From assembly GCA_030619925.1 (NCBI GenBank), contig JAUXAL010000002.1, forward strand, positions 32,405 through 96,404: a stretch of DNA of 64,000 nt, written 5' to 3'. Within the stretch, counting starts at the first letter, position 1, and each line of letters opens with the position of its first letter. This DNA comes from Phycisphaerae bacterium (lineage in GTDB: Bacteria > Planctomycetota > Phycisphaerae > Sedimentisphaerales > Anaerobacaceae). Positions 1 through 8,042 of this stretch are shown in pieces. The position numbers were made by a program, and so were the translations under genes. The notes beneath the pieces are model-generated. The model did not search any database. It was not told where the DNA came from and saw nothing but the letters and a program-made list of their open reading frames with translations.

Positions 1-1
1 A

Positions 2-586
2 CCAACGGAACTATTTGACCTGTTGGACATCAAGCCAAAGCGTGCCCTTTGTACTCCTACCAGTGGATACGTCTTTGTCGCACAGCTCAGAGATTGGCTG
101 CCGGACACGGTTGGGAACTGCCTGTGGTTCGCCTACGGACCGGCCTACACGAGCTGCTTTGTCCCCATCTATGCCGGAGTGACCGATCTGCCGGATGCGT
201 GGGACCAGGCCCCGGACTATACCCGGATAAGCCAGAACCAGATGCAGTGGAACTTCCGGTTGGTGTTCAGTCTGGCTAACAACCTGAGATATCAAGACGC
301 GGTGCAGGATATTCAACGCGTTTTTAGACCTGCAGAAGCAGCATTTTTCAAGATCCAGACGCGCGTGGAAAAGACAGCCGCCGAGGTTCTCAGGAAAGAG
401 GGTGTCGGGGGTGTCGAACGTTTCTTAAACGCCTATGCGGAGCATTGCCTGACACAGGTGGGATATGCCTATCATGAACTGGTCGACTATCTGATGTTTC
501 GGTATTTACTGGACGATTCAGAGGTGGCACCGCCAAAACTACCTGCCATCAGTGCACCTATGATCCCCGCGGTGCCAGATAATTGA
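2..586 (+). CDS. C69-family dipeptidase, C-terminal part (5' end outside window)
   Basis: The frame is open from the first bases of the window, so this is the 3' part of a longer gene; 194 residues are visible. The stretch LRDWLPDTVGNCLWFAYGP followed by a short spacer and FVPIYAGVTDLPDAW resembles the C-terminal half of peptidase family C69 (PepD-type dipeptidases), where a conserved Arg-x-Leu-Pro and a Pro-x-Tyr segment occur. The N-terminal catalytic Cys of that family would lie upstream and cannot be checked. The last third is helical and ends in a Pro/Ala-rich tail. The next gene starts 57 bases downstream on the same strand with its own ribosome binding site. Family assignment is by pattern only. 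Confidence 0.6.
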   Translation, partial: PTELFDLLDIKPKRALCTPTSGYVFVAQLRDWLPDTVGNCLWFAYGPAYTSCFVPIYAGVTDLPDAWDQAPDYTRISQNQMQWNFRLVFSLANNLRYQDAVQDIQRVFRPAEAAFFKIQTRVEKTAAEVLRKEGVGGVERFLNAYAEHCLTQVGYAYHELVDYLMFRYLLDDSEVAPPKLPAISAPMIPAVPDN

Positions 587-643
587 ATGGCTCGAGGCTA
601 TGTCGGAAAACTCGCAACCGGCTTTTAATAAGGAGTTCAAGTG

Positions 644-2050
644 ATGCGTAAAGAACGAAATCTTAGCCGTCGGCAGTTCATCGCTAAATCGACGACACTG
701 GCCGCGGCCAGCATTGTTCCGAGACACGTCCTGGGCGGACCCGGGCACATATCACCGAGTGACCAATTGAATGTCGCGGTTATTGGTACGGGGGGCCAGG
801 GAATCACCAATATCAAGAAGCTACTGACACACAGTGATGTGAAGATCACGGCGATCTGTGATGTGGCCCGGTTTTGGGACAACAGCGATCTCTATTACCG
901 GCACAACGGCGGTCGCGGGCCCGCGATGAAGGCAATCGAAGAGCACTATCGCCAAGCCGGATCCGAGGGACATCACGGCTGCAAGGTGTATGTCGATTTT
1001 CGCTTGATGCTGGAGAGATCCGACAAAGACATCGACGCCGTGGTGGTGGCGACACCGAACCATGTGCACGCCGTGGCCAGCATGGCGGCGATCCGCGCGG
1101 GCAAGGGGGTGTACTGCGAGAAGCCTCTGACGTATTCTGTGTACGAGGCTCGCATGATCGCCCAAGCAGCGCGTGAGGCCAAGGTTGCTACGCAATTAGG
1201 CAATCAGGGCCATTCCTCGGATGATATTCGGCGGGCCGTGGAATGGGTTCGTGACGGAGCCATCGGAAAGATAAGCCGGGTGTACGCATGGGCCGGCGAG
1301 AATCGTATACCGACGTTTACTGAACGTCCCAAGGAGACACCACCGGTGCCGGAGGGTTTGAATTGGGATCTCTGGCTGGGGCCTGCCAAAGAGCGGCCGT
1401 ACCATCCCGCATACGCGCCCCTGCTCTGGCACTACTGGTGGGATTTCGGCGGCGGTAAGCTCGGCAATTTCGGATGTCACACGCTGGATACCGCTGTATG
1501 GGCGCTAAATTTGGAGCACCCTACCCTGATTGAGGCCAGTTCAACACAACTCAGCAAGGAGACGACTCCCATAGCCGCCACGTGTCACTACAAGTTCCCG
1601 GCACGCGGCACTCAGCCGCCGGTTGCTCTCTTTTGGTACGACGGCGGGATACGGCCGCCGCGGCCCGATTGCCTGGAGCTCAGACGGAATCTACCCCGTA
1701 ACGGTGGGTCACTGCTTGTCGGGGATCAGGGGGCCATTCTGTCGGGCGTATGGAGTGGGTCTCCGCGGATCATCCCCGAGAAAAAGATGCGGGATTACGA
1801 GCAGCCTCGGGCGACGATTCCTCGCTCCCTGGGCCATCATCGCGATTGGATCGACGCGTGCAAAGGTGGCCCACCGGCCAGCTCGAACTTCGAGTATGGC
1901 GCTCGCCTGACCGAGATCGTCCTGCTCGGAGTAGTCGCCTTGCGAACCGGCACCACACTCCACTGGGACGGGCCCAACATGAAGGCAACCAATGCACCCC
2001 AGGTGGAGCCGGTCATCCACGGTCATTTTCGCAAGGGATGGGAGATCTGA
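644..2050 (+). CDS. Gfo/Idh/MocA-family NAD(P)-dependent oxidoreductase, Tat-exported
   Basis: A 468-residue protein opening with a twin-arginine signal (SRRQFIAKSTTLAAASIV), then a Rossmann fold with the dinucleotide motif VAVIGTGGQG, and the family's EKP motif in YCEKPLTYS. The C-terminal half (WDLWLGPA, HYWWDFGGGKLGNFGCHTLD) matches the substrate-binding domain typical of planctomycete secreted Gfo/Idh/MocA proteins. These act on sugars, inositols or glycosidic bonds using tightly bound NAD(P); the substrate here is unknown. AAGGAG at 630-635 lies 8 bases before ATG 644, which is preferred to the adjacent GTG at 641. A sulfatase follows on the same strand after about 300 non-coding bases, so the pair may take part in polysaccharide breakdown. 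Confidence 0.88.
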   Translation: MRKERNLSRRQFIAKSTTLAAASIVPRHVLGGPGHISPSDQLNVAVIGTGGQGITNIKKLLTHSDVKITAICDVARFWDNSDLYYRHNGGRGPAMKAIEEHYRQAGSEGHHGCKVYVDFRLMLERSDKDIDAVVVATPNHVHAVASMAAIRAGKGVYCEKPLTYSVYEARMIAQAAREAKVATQLGNQGHSSDDIRRAVEWVRDGAIGKISRVYAWAGENRIPTFTERPKETPPVPEGLNWDLWLGPAKERPYHPAYAPLLWHYWWDFGGGKLGNFGCHTLDTAVWALNLEHPTLIEASSTQLSKETTPIAATCHYKFPARGTQPPVALFWYDGGIRPPRPDCLELRRNLPRNGGSLLVGDQGAILSGVWSGSPRIIPEKKMRDYEQPRATIPRSLGHHRDWIDACKGGPPASSNFEYGARLTEIVLLGVVALRTGTTLHWDGPNMKATNAPQVEPVIHGHFRKGWEI

Positions 2051-2353
2051 TCCTATTCCTTTCTATCCGATGCGATGAGAACCGGTCATCGGCCGTCCAA
2101 GGCTACGGCTGCGGGTTCCTCCAACAAACCGCCTCCCGGCTGTCGCGGGTCGGTTTGGGATGTTGGGGCTGGGGTGGTTGTTCCTTCTTTGCCGTCAGCT
2201 TCAGCTACTTCATGGTTGTCTTCCACAAAGCTGTTCATCCGGTTGCTTGTCGCTATGTGAAATACGTGACATCTACGGTGCAAGCATGTAAAATCTCTCC
2301 TAACGCTAATGTCCGGCTGTGCTGTGGGTTCTGTCGGAATCTGGAAAGGATGA
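2051..2353. other. Intergenic region, nothing recognised
   Basis: About 300 bases between the oxidoreductase and the sulfatase. Open frames here overlap or continue shadows of neighbouring genes and have no family-like sequence. A purine-rich ribosome binding site (GGAAAGGA, 2343-2350) precedes the sulfatase start. No convincing terminator or promoter was found. Confidence 0.5.
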
Positions 2354-3844
2354 ATGGATATGAGCCATTGGTGCACTAAACCGTATGGGATGTCCCGGCG
2401 TAGCTTCCTGAAGGCTGTAAGTGCAGGTCTTACGGCCGCAACATGGCGTGGACTTGCACGAGCCACAGGGGTACGTCCCGTCAGGGCATCAGACAAGAAA
2501 CCGAACTTCGTCATTTTCTTTACGGATGATCAGGGTTACAACGATGTTGGCTGTTTTGGTTCACCTTTTATTCGTACACCAAATTTCGACAACATGGCCA
2601 GAGAAGGAATGAAGTTCACAAGCTTCTACGTTCAGCCTGTTTGTGGTCCCTCACGTGCTGCCCTTATGACAGGGTGCTATCCGATACGAGTTGCCGAACC
2701 CAGAAACAAGAAGAATCAGCACACTATTCTACATCCAAGCGAAATCACCATTGCTGAAGTGCTTAAGAATGTCGGATATGCCACGGCTTCGATTGGCAAA
2801 TGGCACTTGGCCGGAGGACGTAAGAACAAGTACGAGTCAAGGTTGATGCCAAATGCCCAAGGTTTTGATTATTTCTTTGGGACGCCGTTACACAATGGGT
2901 ACACTCGAACGGTTGACCACAAATCCTTCAAGACTCAGCTAATGCGAAACGGCCGGATTCTGAAGGACGCTTTGGATCAAGACGGCATGGATTCGCTAAC
3001 AAAAACCTATACAGAGGAAGCTATCAAATTCATCCGTGATAACAAGAACGGTTCCTTTTTCCTTTATTTAGCACATAACATGCCACATGTGCCATTGGGA
3101 GCTTCCAAAGAATTCCGGGGCAGGTCCAGACGCGGCCTGTATGGAGATGTTATCGAAGAGCTTGACTGGAGTGCTGGGCAGATTCTCGGGACATTAAAGG
3201 ATCTGGGTCTGGATGACAATACTCTGATCGTATTCACTTCGGACAACGGTCCTTGGATAGAAGCACATCTCCGCGATTACGGGGGTAGTGCGTCACCTCT
3301 TCGCGGGTGGAAGATGTCTGCGTGGGAAGGAGGGCTGCGTGTGCCGTGTGTCATGCGTTGGCCCGGCAGAATTCCAGGCAATACGGTCTGTCATGAAATG
3401 GTCACTTCAATGGACTTGTTGCCCACCTGTGCAGAGTTGGCTCGGGCGACGTTGCCGGATGATCGAATTCTCGACGGCAAGAACATATTGTCGTTAATGA
3501 CCGGAGAACCTGGTGCCATGAGTCCCCACGAAGCGTTCTGTTTCTACAACTACCTTCGCTTGAATGCCGTTCGGAGCGGCAAGTGGAAGCTGGTGCTGCC
3601 CCGACCGGCAAATCCTCCGGGGACCGGCTGGTCCGGGCGAATGATAGACGCGGTTGACACGGTACAACTCTACAACTTGGAAACGGATATAGAAGAACGA
3701 TATGATCTGGCGGACCAACATCCAGAGGTCGTGTCTCGGTTGATGAAGATTATAGACGGAGCTCGCGAGAACCTTGGCGACCACGCCGGGATCGGTAAGG
3801 GTGCAAGATTCTTCGACGGTCCCAGGCCCACATCAAGAGGTTAG
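2354..3844 (+). CDS. Type I sulfatase (formylglycine-dependent), Tat-exported
   Basis: A 496-residue alkaline-phosphatase-superfamily sulfatase that hydrolyses sulfate esters, probably on sulfated polysaccharide. Metal-site signature FFTDDQGYNDVGCFGSP at about 55-71; active site C97-G-P-S-R101 followed by AALMTG, where Cys97 would be oxidised to formylglycine by a maturase not encoded here; later signatures GKWHLAGG and FTSDNGPW. The N-terminus carries a twin-arginine signal (MSRRSFLKAVSAGLTAA), so folded export is expected. ATG 2354 follows GGAAAGGA; an in-frame ATG at 2360 is an alternative. The bulk substrate cannot be named from sequence. Confidence 0.93.
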   Translation: MDMSHWCTKPYGMSRRSFLKAVSAGLTAATWRGLARATGVRPVRASDKKPNFVIFFTDDQGYNDVGCFGSPFIRTPNFDNMAREGMKFTSFYVQPVCGPSRAALMTGCYPIRVAEPRNKKNQHTILHPSEITIAEVLKNVGYATASIGKWHLAGGRKNKYESRLMPNAQGFDYFFGTPLHNGYTRTVDHKSFKTQLMRNGRILKDALDQDGMDSLTKTYTEEAIKFIRDNKNGSFFLYLAHNMPHVPLGASKEFRGRSRRGLYGDVIEELDWSAGQILGTLKDLGLDDNTLIVFTSDNGPWIEAHLRDYGGSASPLRGWKMSAWEGGLRVPCVMRWPGRIPGNTVCHEMVTSMDLLPTCAELARATLPDDRILDGKNILSLMTGEPGAMSPHEAFCFYNYLRLNAVRSGKWKLVLPRPANPPGTGWSGRMIDAVDTVQLYNLETDIEERYDLADQHPEVVSRLMKIIDGARENLGDHAGIGKGARFFDGPRPTSRG

Positions 3845-4225
3845 CACGTAACGTTCATTGAATCCGTCGCCAAATTTTGACTTTTTTATAAGGCACTGCG
3901 ATTAAGGCACTTACGAGACGGGTTTTTTTGGAAAATTGGCAGATAACGGGCTTTCGGGTTGTAGACTGGTTGTATTCATAAACTGACGAAAATGGGGCCA
4001 TTTTGGGGGCATCTGTGTGGGGCTCAGTGCACTCTGGTTGGCTGGTGGGACTGGTCCAAGAAATTGTGGAGATGTAGCGGGTTATGAGAAGCCCCCGCGG
4101 TGCGGGGCGGAGGAAAAAGTCAGATTTTGCAGGGCTTGCGGACTAGCGTAATATATTAATTCTCAAATGCCCTTGCTCTCGCACCCAAGCAATCCGATTT
4201 TGACTCTGTGTCCAAGACGGCGGAC
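3845..4225. other. Intergenic region with repeat copy and GC hairpin
   Basis: No gene recognised. It holds the first copy of an ~83-base direct repeat (listed separately) and a GC-rich inverted repeat at 4091-4108 (GCCCCCGCGGTGCGGGGC) without an adjoining T-run. The pseudopilin-like gene on the opposite strand ends at 4226, so the two genes converge here. Confidence 0.5.
3988..4070. repeat. Direct repeat copy 1, flanking the pseudopilin-like gene
   Basis: Starts CGAAAATGGGGCCATTTT and ends GACTGGTCCAAGAAATTG. The same start, order and end recur at 5175-5257, same orientation, with a diverged middle. The two copies bracket the gene at 4226-5005. Confidence 0.75.
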
Positions 4226-5005
4226 TTAGTACTCTTTATGTGGCTTATACTTTACGAGTTTGTCAAAGAACTTCTTCCAGACATACTCTTGACGACTGTG
4301 GTCCACATGATACGTCTTACCACCTCCAAATTCTTGTATCGCGTCTTGCAAATCCTTCACGAATTCGCTGTGTCCGTCTGTATAGGCAACATTGTACCCA
4401 TCCTTGTGGTGGTATTGCACACCGCGGCGTGGATCGGAAAACATATCCGCCATAAAAGCCATGCCGCCGGAGTCTTTAATGGAGTTCACAGCCCGCCACC
4501 TATCTTCATCCCATAGAGAGCGGTAATGGTAGGTCGTCTGAACCCACCTCTGATTGGGACCCAAATCCTCGGGAATACGCCCGCTGCTCGGCCATCCTCC
4601 GCCCGGATAAGAGGGATCTGGTGGCAGCTTTCCAAACTGAAGCGTCGGGTTGTTGTTGCCCGGGCAATAGAACAGCTTGGGATCGGCTATAAGTCGATGA
4701 TAGAAAAAAAGACCGTGAGCCATGTAGCCCTTGGTTTCGGGGTTGTTTTGACGACCGCTTACCCAGACGGCGTAGCTGCCGGACCCCGGTGAGACTTCCA
4801 TATGACAATACGGAAACTGACCCTCATTGTCATTGGAGTAGAGGACGCCAGCATACCCACAGGACTTTAAGTGGGCGGCACAGGCGGCTCGACGAGCCTG
4901 ATGTCTGGCCTTCTGCAATGAAGGCATCAGGATAGCCATCAAGAGCGCGATAATGGCGATGACCACCAAAAGCTCTATTAAAGTAAAGCCGTTTCGTTTG
5001 CGCAT
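4226..5005 (-). CDS. Type II secretion/pilin-like protein with H-x9-DG C-terminal motif
   Basis: A 259-residue protein starting MRKRN with a class III (prepilin) leader: [17 protein letters not shown], peptidase cleavage expected between Gly6 and Phe7, and Glu at position 5 of the mature form. The basic tail [18 protein letters not shown] follows the membrane helix. Near the C-terminus [17 protein letters not shown] is the H-x9-DG motif of the DUF1559-like family, which is greatly expanded in Planctomycetes and whose function is unknown. The frame stays open upstream to 5305, but only ATG 5005 gives an intact prepilin leader, with GAAGGG just upstream. It stands alone between two copies of a direct repeat. 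Confidence 0.85.
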   Translation of the reverse strand: MRKRNGFTLIELLVVIAIIALLMAILMPSLQKARHQARRAACAAHLKSCGYAGVLYSNDNEGQFPYCHMEVSPGSGSYAVWVSGRQNNPETKGYMAHGLFFYHRLIADPKLFYCPGNNNPTLQFGKLPPDPSYPGGGWPSSGRIPEDLGPNQRWVQTTYHYRSLWDEDRWRAVNSIKDSGGMAFMADMFSDPRRGVQYHHKDGYNVAYTDGHSEFVKDLQDAIQEFGGGKTYHVDHSRQEYVWKKFFDKLVKYKPHKEY

Positions 5006-5174
5006 GACGTTCTGCCCTTCTCTTTCAAAGAGAGATAATGAGCTTCGCTGGTATGCTTTTCTGCCATAATTATAACACACTCTGTAAAAGAATGTAGAAG
5101 AAAAACAAAAATAACCAAATTCTATGGCTTGACGAGGGTCGTTCCATATAAGGAGAGTTGTAGGCTTCAAGTCG

Positions 5175-5257
5175 CGAAAATGGGGCCATTTTGGGGGTGC
5201 TTGGTGCACGCGCACCGGGCTTGATAGGCTGGTGAGACTGGTCCAAGAAATTTTGGT
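5175..5257. repeat. Direct repeat copy 2
   Basis: Counterpart of 3988-4070: shares CGAAAATGGGGCCATTTTGG at the left and GACTGGTCCAAGAAATT at the right. The middle differs and holds a small palindrome, GGTGCACGCGCACC. It lies 170-250 bases upstream of the pseudopilin-like gene start. Confidence 0.75.
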
Positions 5258-5357
5258 AAGTCTTTTTAACAAGAAGGGGCTGGGCGTTCTGTCTTGTCTG
5301 GGCAAGGCGAGTAGGAAGCATGTGATGGTTCGACCTTAACGCTTATGAAGACAAACA

Positions 5358-5407
5358 GGGCCTATACCGAATCAATCAGTATAAGCCCCAAACTGATGCA
5401 AATCTGC
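5358..5407 (-). ncRNA. Conserved 3' hairpin element, copy A
   Basis: Lies 37 bases after the stop of the 5445-7799 gene on its coding strand. Read on the minus strand it is CAGATTTGCATCAGTTTGG, then a hairpin GGGCTTATAC / GTATAGGCCC in which every position pairs if one U-G is allowed. Copies B (7938-7987) and C (28585-28630) sit behind the other two discoidin genes. It may be a terminator-like, processing or regulatory RNA structure; no T-run follows. Confidence 0.55.
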
Positions 5408-5444
5408 TGTATCAGCCACGCAGCTAATTGCCGGTTAAATCGGC

Positions 5445-7799
5445 TTACGGCTCTCGAAGCGGATACAAACGAATGTCGTCAAAGTATACTATGCCCGAAC
5501 CGCCGGGTGTCAGATTCGTCTGGTCACCAAAGCCAATAGCAAGCTTCGTGACATTCTGCAGGTCCACGCCGAACAATGCAAGGTCGATATTCCACTCTTG
5601 CCATGATGCCTGCTTTATGTCATCAGCATTGCCGCCATATACAACCTTGGAGCCGTTGACCTTCACATACATCTGCTCAGCAGTATTGTTCGGATCGCCG
5701 TGGAACCATAGCGACAATGCTCCAACGCCATGCCTTGTCCAATCCTGCGGTGGGCTCAGCGGCCGCTCCGCTTCTGAATACTTGAGATTGTTGTCGTAGA
5801 AAAATGGCATCGACTGCAGGCCGCTGTGAACGATAACGGTCTCAGCCCAAGGCGCCTGGTCGTGGGCTATCATGGCACCGTTTGTCTGCGTGCCCCATCC
5901 GTCTATCCACGTATTGAATATCTCGTCGGGCGGATAGTCGTTGTAGTCCTCGAAATCGTCCACAACAAAATACTCGAATGTCGTGAAGTTCCAGACATCG
6001 CCATCCAACATTGTAGGCGTCTCAGCCATATTGACCTCGTTGACCTTCCAGTAGTAAGTCGTGCCCAAATCCAGCGATAAGGGACCATGGCGGGTCTCGA
6101 TCACCGTAGTAACAGGTGCAGTACCGTCTACCACGGCCTGTTCATCAGAGCCGACATACACATCGTGCTCGGCTGCTTCTCTGCCCGCTCTCCAGCTAAG
6201 CGTCACGTCCACGTCCACATCTGTTGCCCTCGAATCCGGGTAAGGCTCTCTTGCAAAGACCGGTATGTGGAAGAAGCGAACCTCACTGAGGCCATATTGG
6301 GGCAGCATTCCTCCCCAGTTGCTTTTAGCTGTGAGCTTCACATACTTCGCTGTGAGGCCACCGAAGTCAACAGTGCTATTGTGTGCGTAGTCGGGCGTGC
6401 CCGGCGCCCGGACAAATTCATAGTCACCCAGTACCATCCAGTCGTTGCCGTCAGTCGAATACTCTATGGTAGCATCCTGGACCCCGAAACCTACAAAAGA
6501 CTCAACGGAGCTATTATGGTTCCATACCAGCATCTCATACAGTTTATAAACCCTGTCGAACTCATACTGGATCCAGGTTGGCTGCGGCCCGGTTGTACTA
6601 CTGAGCCACATATCTGTAGTTTTTACCGAGTGAAGGTCATTAGCATCCAGTCCTGAGCCGTTGATGGTATTTTCAGGTCCTTCATTTGCGCTGCTGGAGC
6701 TGGAAGCGGTGGCGGCGATATTCTCAGAAGGCATGGGATGAGCGAACAGCTCAGCCGTGAAGCTCCAGACGCTACCTTTGTAGATTGTAAAGTCCGGCGG
6801 GGCGTTCACTTCATCGACACGCCAGTAGTAGGTCTGGCCGAATTGGAGAAGTTCAGCAGGACTATAGCTGTTAGCATCCTGGTTCCGGCTTACCAGCACA
6901 CCGAGCGGGTAATCTCTGTCAGCATCGTTGACATCGTCAAAATTAGTGCCGAAATACACATCATGTTTGTCGGCGTACTTGCCCGGCATCCAGCTAAGGA
7001 CCACATCCCGAGGCACATCTGTTGTCCCATCAGCAGGGTTCTGCCTAAAAGCAAAGTCACTTTCACCTATCACAAGGCTCATAACCTCGGCTTCTGAGAG
7101 CGCATTGTCGTAGATACGGATATCGTCAATCAGGCCGATGAAACTGTTGGAGAATGATGGATGTGAGACTCCGCCACCAATGCGTACCCGCTGGCCTCCG
7201 GCGTCAGGGCTGTTGTCGAGACTCTTTTTGGCGTCAGGATTGCCATCGATGTACAAGGTCCATCCCTCAGTTTCCGCAAAGCTGTGGCTCTGGACGAGCG
7301 CCACGTGATGCCACTCGCCGTCGTTGACCGTCGCCAAGCTATCTATGCTCGTGACAAAAACGTTGTCATAGCTCACTTTCCCGATGTGCACGTCGTCGCG
7401 GTTCACGCCCAGCGTAGGGGTTTGTTCCATGTCAATGGAGTGATGCCCACTATTTCGCACGTTCGTCAAGATGGTCATTTCCTTGGTGGCGGTTGTCTTA
7501 ATCCATACTGATATCGAGATATCAGTATCGCCAAATTCGATCGCTTGGGAGCCAGCAGCCTCAACATAGCTTCGAATCGCGACCCCGCCACTAAACTGCA
7601 GACATGTACCATACACTCCGTCGTTTGACCATTGCACATCACCGGTGAAAGTGCCGTCATAGTTGTTACCGGAGCTGTCAACTGTGGCTGTCCCTAAACC
7701 CTCATCAAACCTCCAGTGACCCACCAGATCACCTCTCGCACCGGCGGCCAAACCCAGCACAAGAATAAAAGAAACAAAAGAAATCGATTTTTTAGACAT
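5445..7799 (-). CDS. Secreted LamG / discoidin (F5/8 type C) modular protein
   Basis: A 784-residue exported protein. Order of parts: signal peptide (SFVSFILVLGLAAGARG); LamG/concanavalin-like domain about 24-240 (LVGHWRFDEG, GEWHHVALV, IDDIRIYDNALSEAEV); Fn3-like module about 245-345 (DVVLSWMPGKYADKHDVYFG, TYYWRVDEV); F5/8 type C discoidin domain about 350-505 (ENIAATASSS, MWLSS, YVKLTAKSNWGG, GLSEVRF); second Fn3-like module; C-terminal beta-sandwich about 610-784 (VDDFEDYND, YFDDIRLYPL). Such proteins bind carbohydrates outside the cell; no catalytic domain or PEP-CTERM tail is seen. ATG 7799 is preceded by AGGAGG. The core from the first Fn3-like module onward is closely shared with the next gene and with 28722-31145. 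Confidence 0.85.
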   Translation of the reverse strand: MSKKSISFVSFILVLGLAAGARGDLVGHWRFDEGLGTATVDSSGNNYDGTFTGDVQWSNDGVYGTCLQFSGGVAIRSYVEAAGSQAIEFGDTDISISVWIKTTATKEMTILTNVRNSGHHSIDMEQTPTLGVNRDDVHIGKVSYDNVFVTSIDSLATVNDGEWHHVALVQSHSFAETEGWTLYIDGNPDAKKSLDNSPDAGGQRVRIGGGVSHPSFSNSFIGLIDDIRIYDNALSEAEVMSLVIGESDFAFRQNPADGTTDVPRDVVLSWMPGKYADKHDVYFGTNFDDVNDADRDYPLGVLVSRNQDANSYSPAELLQFGQTYYWRVDEVNAPPDFTIYKGSVWSFTAELFAHPMPSENIAATASSSSSANEGPENTINGSGLDANDLHSVKTTDMWLSSTTGPQPTWIQYEFDRVYKLYEMLVWNHNSSVESFVGFGVQDATIEYSTDGNDWMVLGDYEFVRAPGTPDYAHNSTVDFGGLTAKYVKLTAKSNWGGMLPQYGLSEVRFFHIPVFAREPYPDSRATDVDVDVTLSWRAGREAAEHDVYVGSDEQAVVDGTAPVTTVIETRHGPLSLDLGTTYYWKVNEVNMAETPTMLDGDVWNFTTFEYFVVDDFEDYNDYPPDEIFNTWIDGWGTQTNGAMIAHDQAPWAETVIVHSGLQSMPFFYDNNLKYSEAERPLSPPQDWTRHGVGALSLWFHGDPNNTAEQMYVKVNGSKVVYGGNADDIKQASWQEWNIDLALFGVDLQNVTKLAIGFGDQTNLTPGGSGIVYFDDIRLYPLREP

Positions 7800-8042
7800 A
7801 ATAGCCCTCCTTTTAGAGCCATTGGAACTTGCCGTGCCTTGGCCAGAGGCCATAAGTTACCAATACTTAATTCCGAGGACCGACCTTTTATGCCGAGCAG
7901 CTATGAGACTCTGTCCTGCCGGACACACACTCCAAGGGGGCCCGCACCGAATCAATTGGTATGGGCCCCGAACTCATAGGAATCTGTCAGTGCAACGACA
8001 TAATTATTCGGTCGTTACTCGTTAACAACGTTTACATCCATG
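7800..8042. other. Intergenic region with hairpin element B
   Basis: Region between two discoidin genes on the minus strand. It contains the AGGAGG ribosome binding site of the downstream gene and hairpin element copy B. No other gene is seen. Confidence 0.5.
7938..7987 (-). ncRNA. Conserved 3' hairpin element, copy B
   Basis: Lies 55 bases after the stop of the 8043-11138 gene. Minus-strand hairpin GGGCCCATACC / GGTGCGGGCCC with loop AATTGATTC, preceded by ACAGATTCCTATGAGTTCG. It has the same length (50 nt) and layout as copy A. One A-C mismatch remains in the stem; the other changes keep pairing through G-U. Confidence 0.55.

Larger units (their letters stand above)
5006..5444. other. Intergenic region with repeat copy and 3' hairpin element
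   Basis: Non-coding region between the pseudopilin-like gene and the stop of the first discoidin gene. It contains direct repeat copy 2 and hairpin element copy A; nothing else was recognised. Confidence 0.5.

Noticed and set aside
1750-2379. 209-codon plus-strand frame overlapping the oxidoreductase end
   Set aside because: Mostly out-of-frame reading of the oxidoreductase gene, then intergenic sequence; no ribosome binding site and Arg/Pro/Ser-rich composition.
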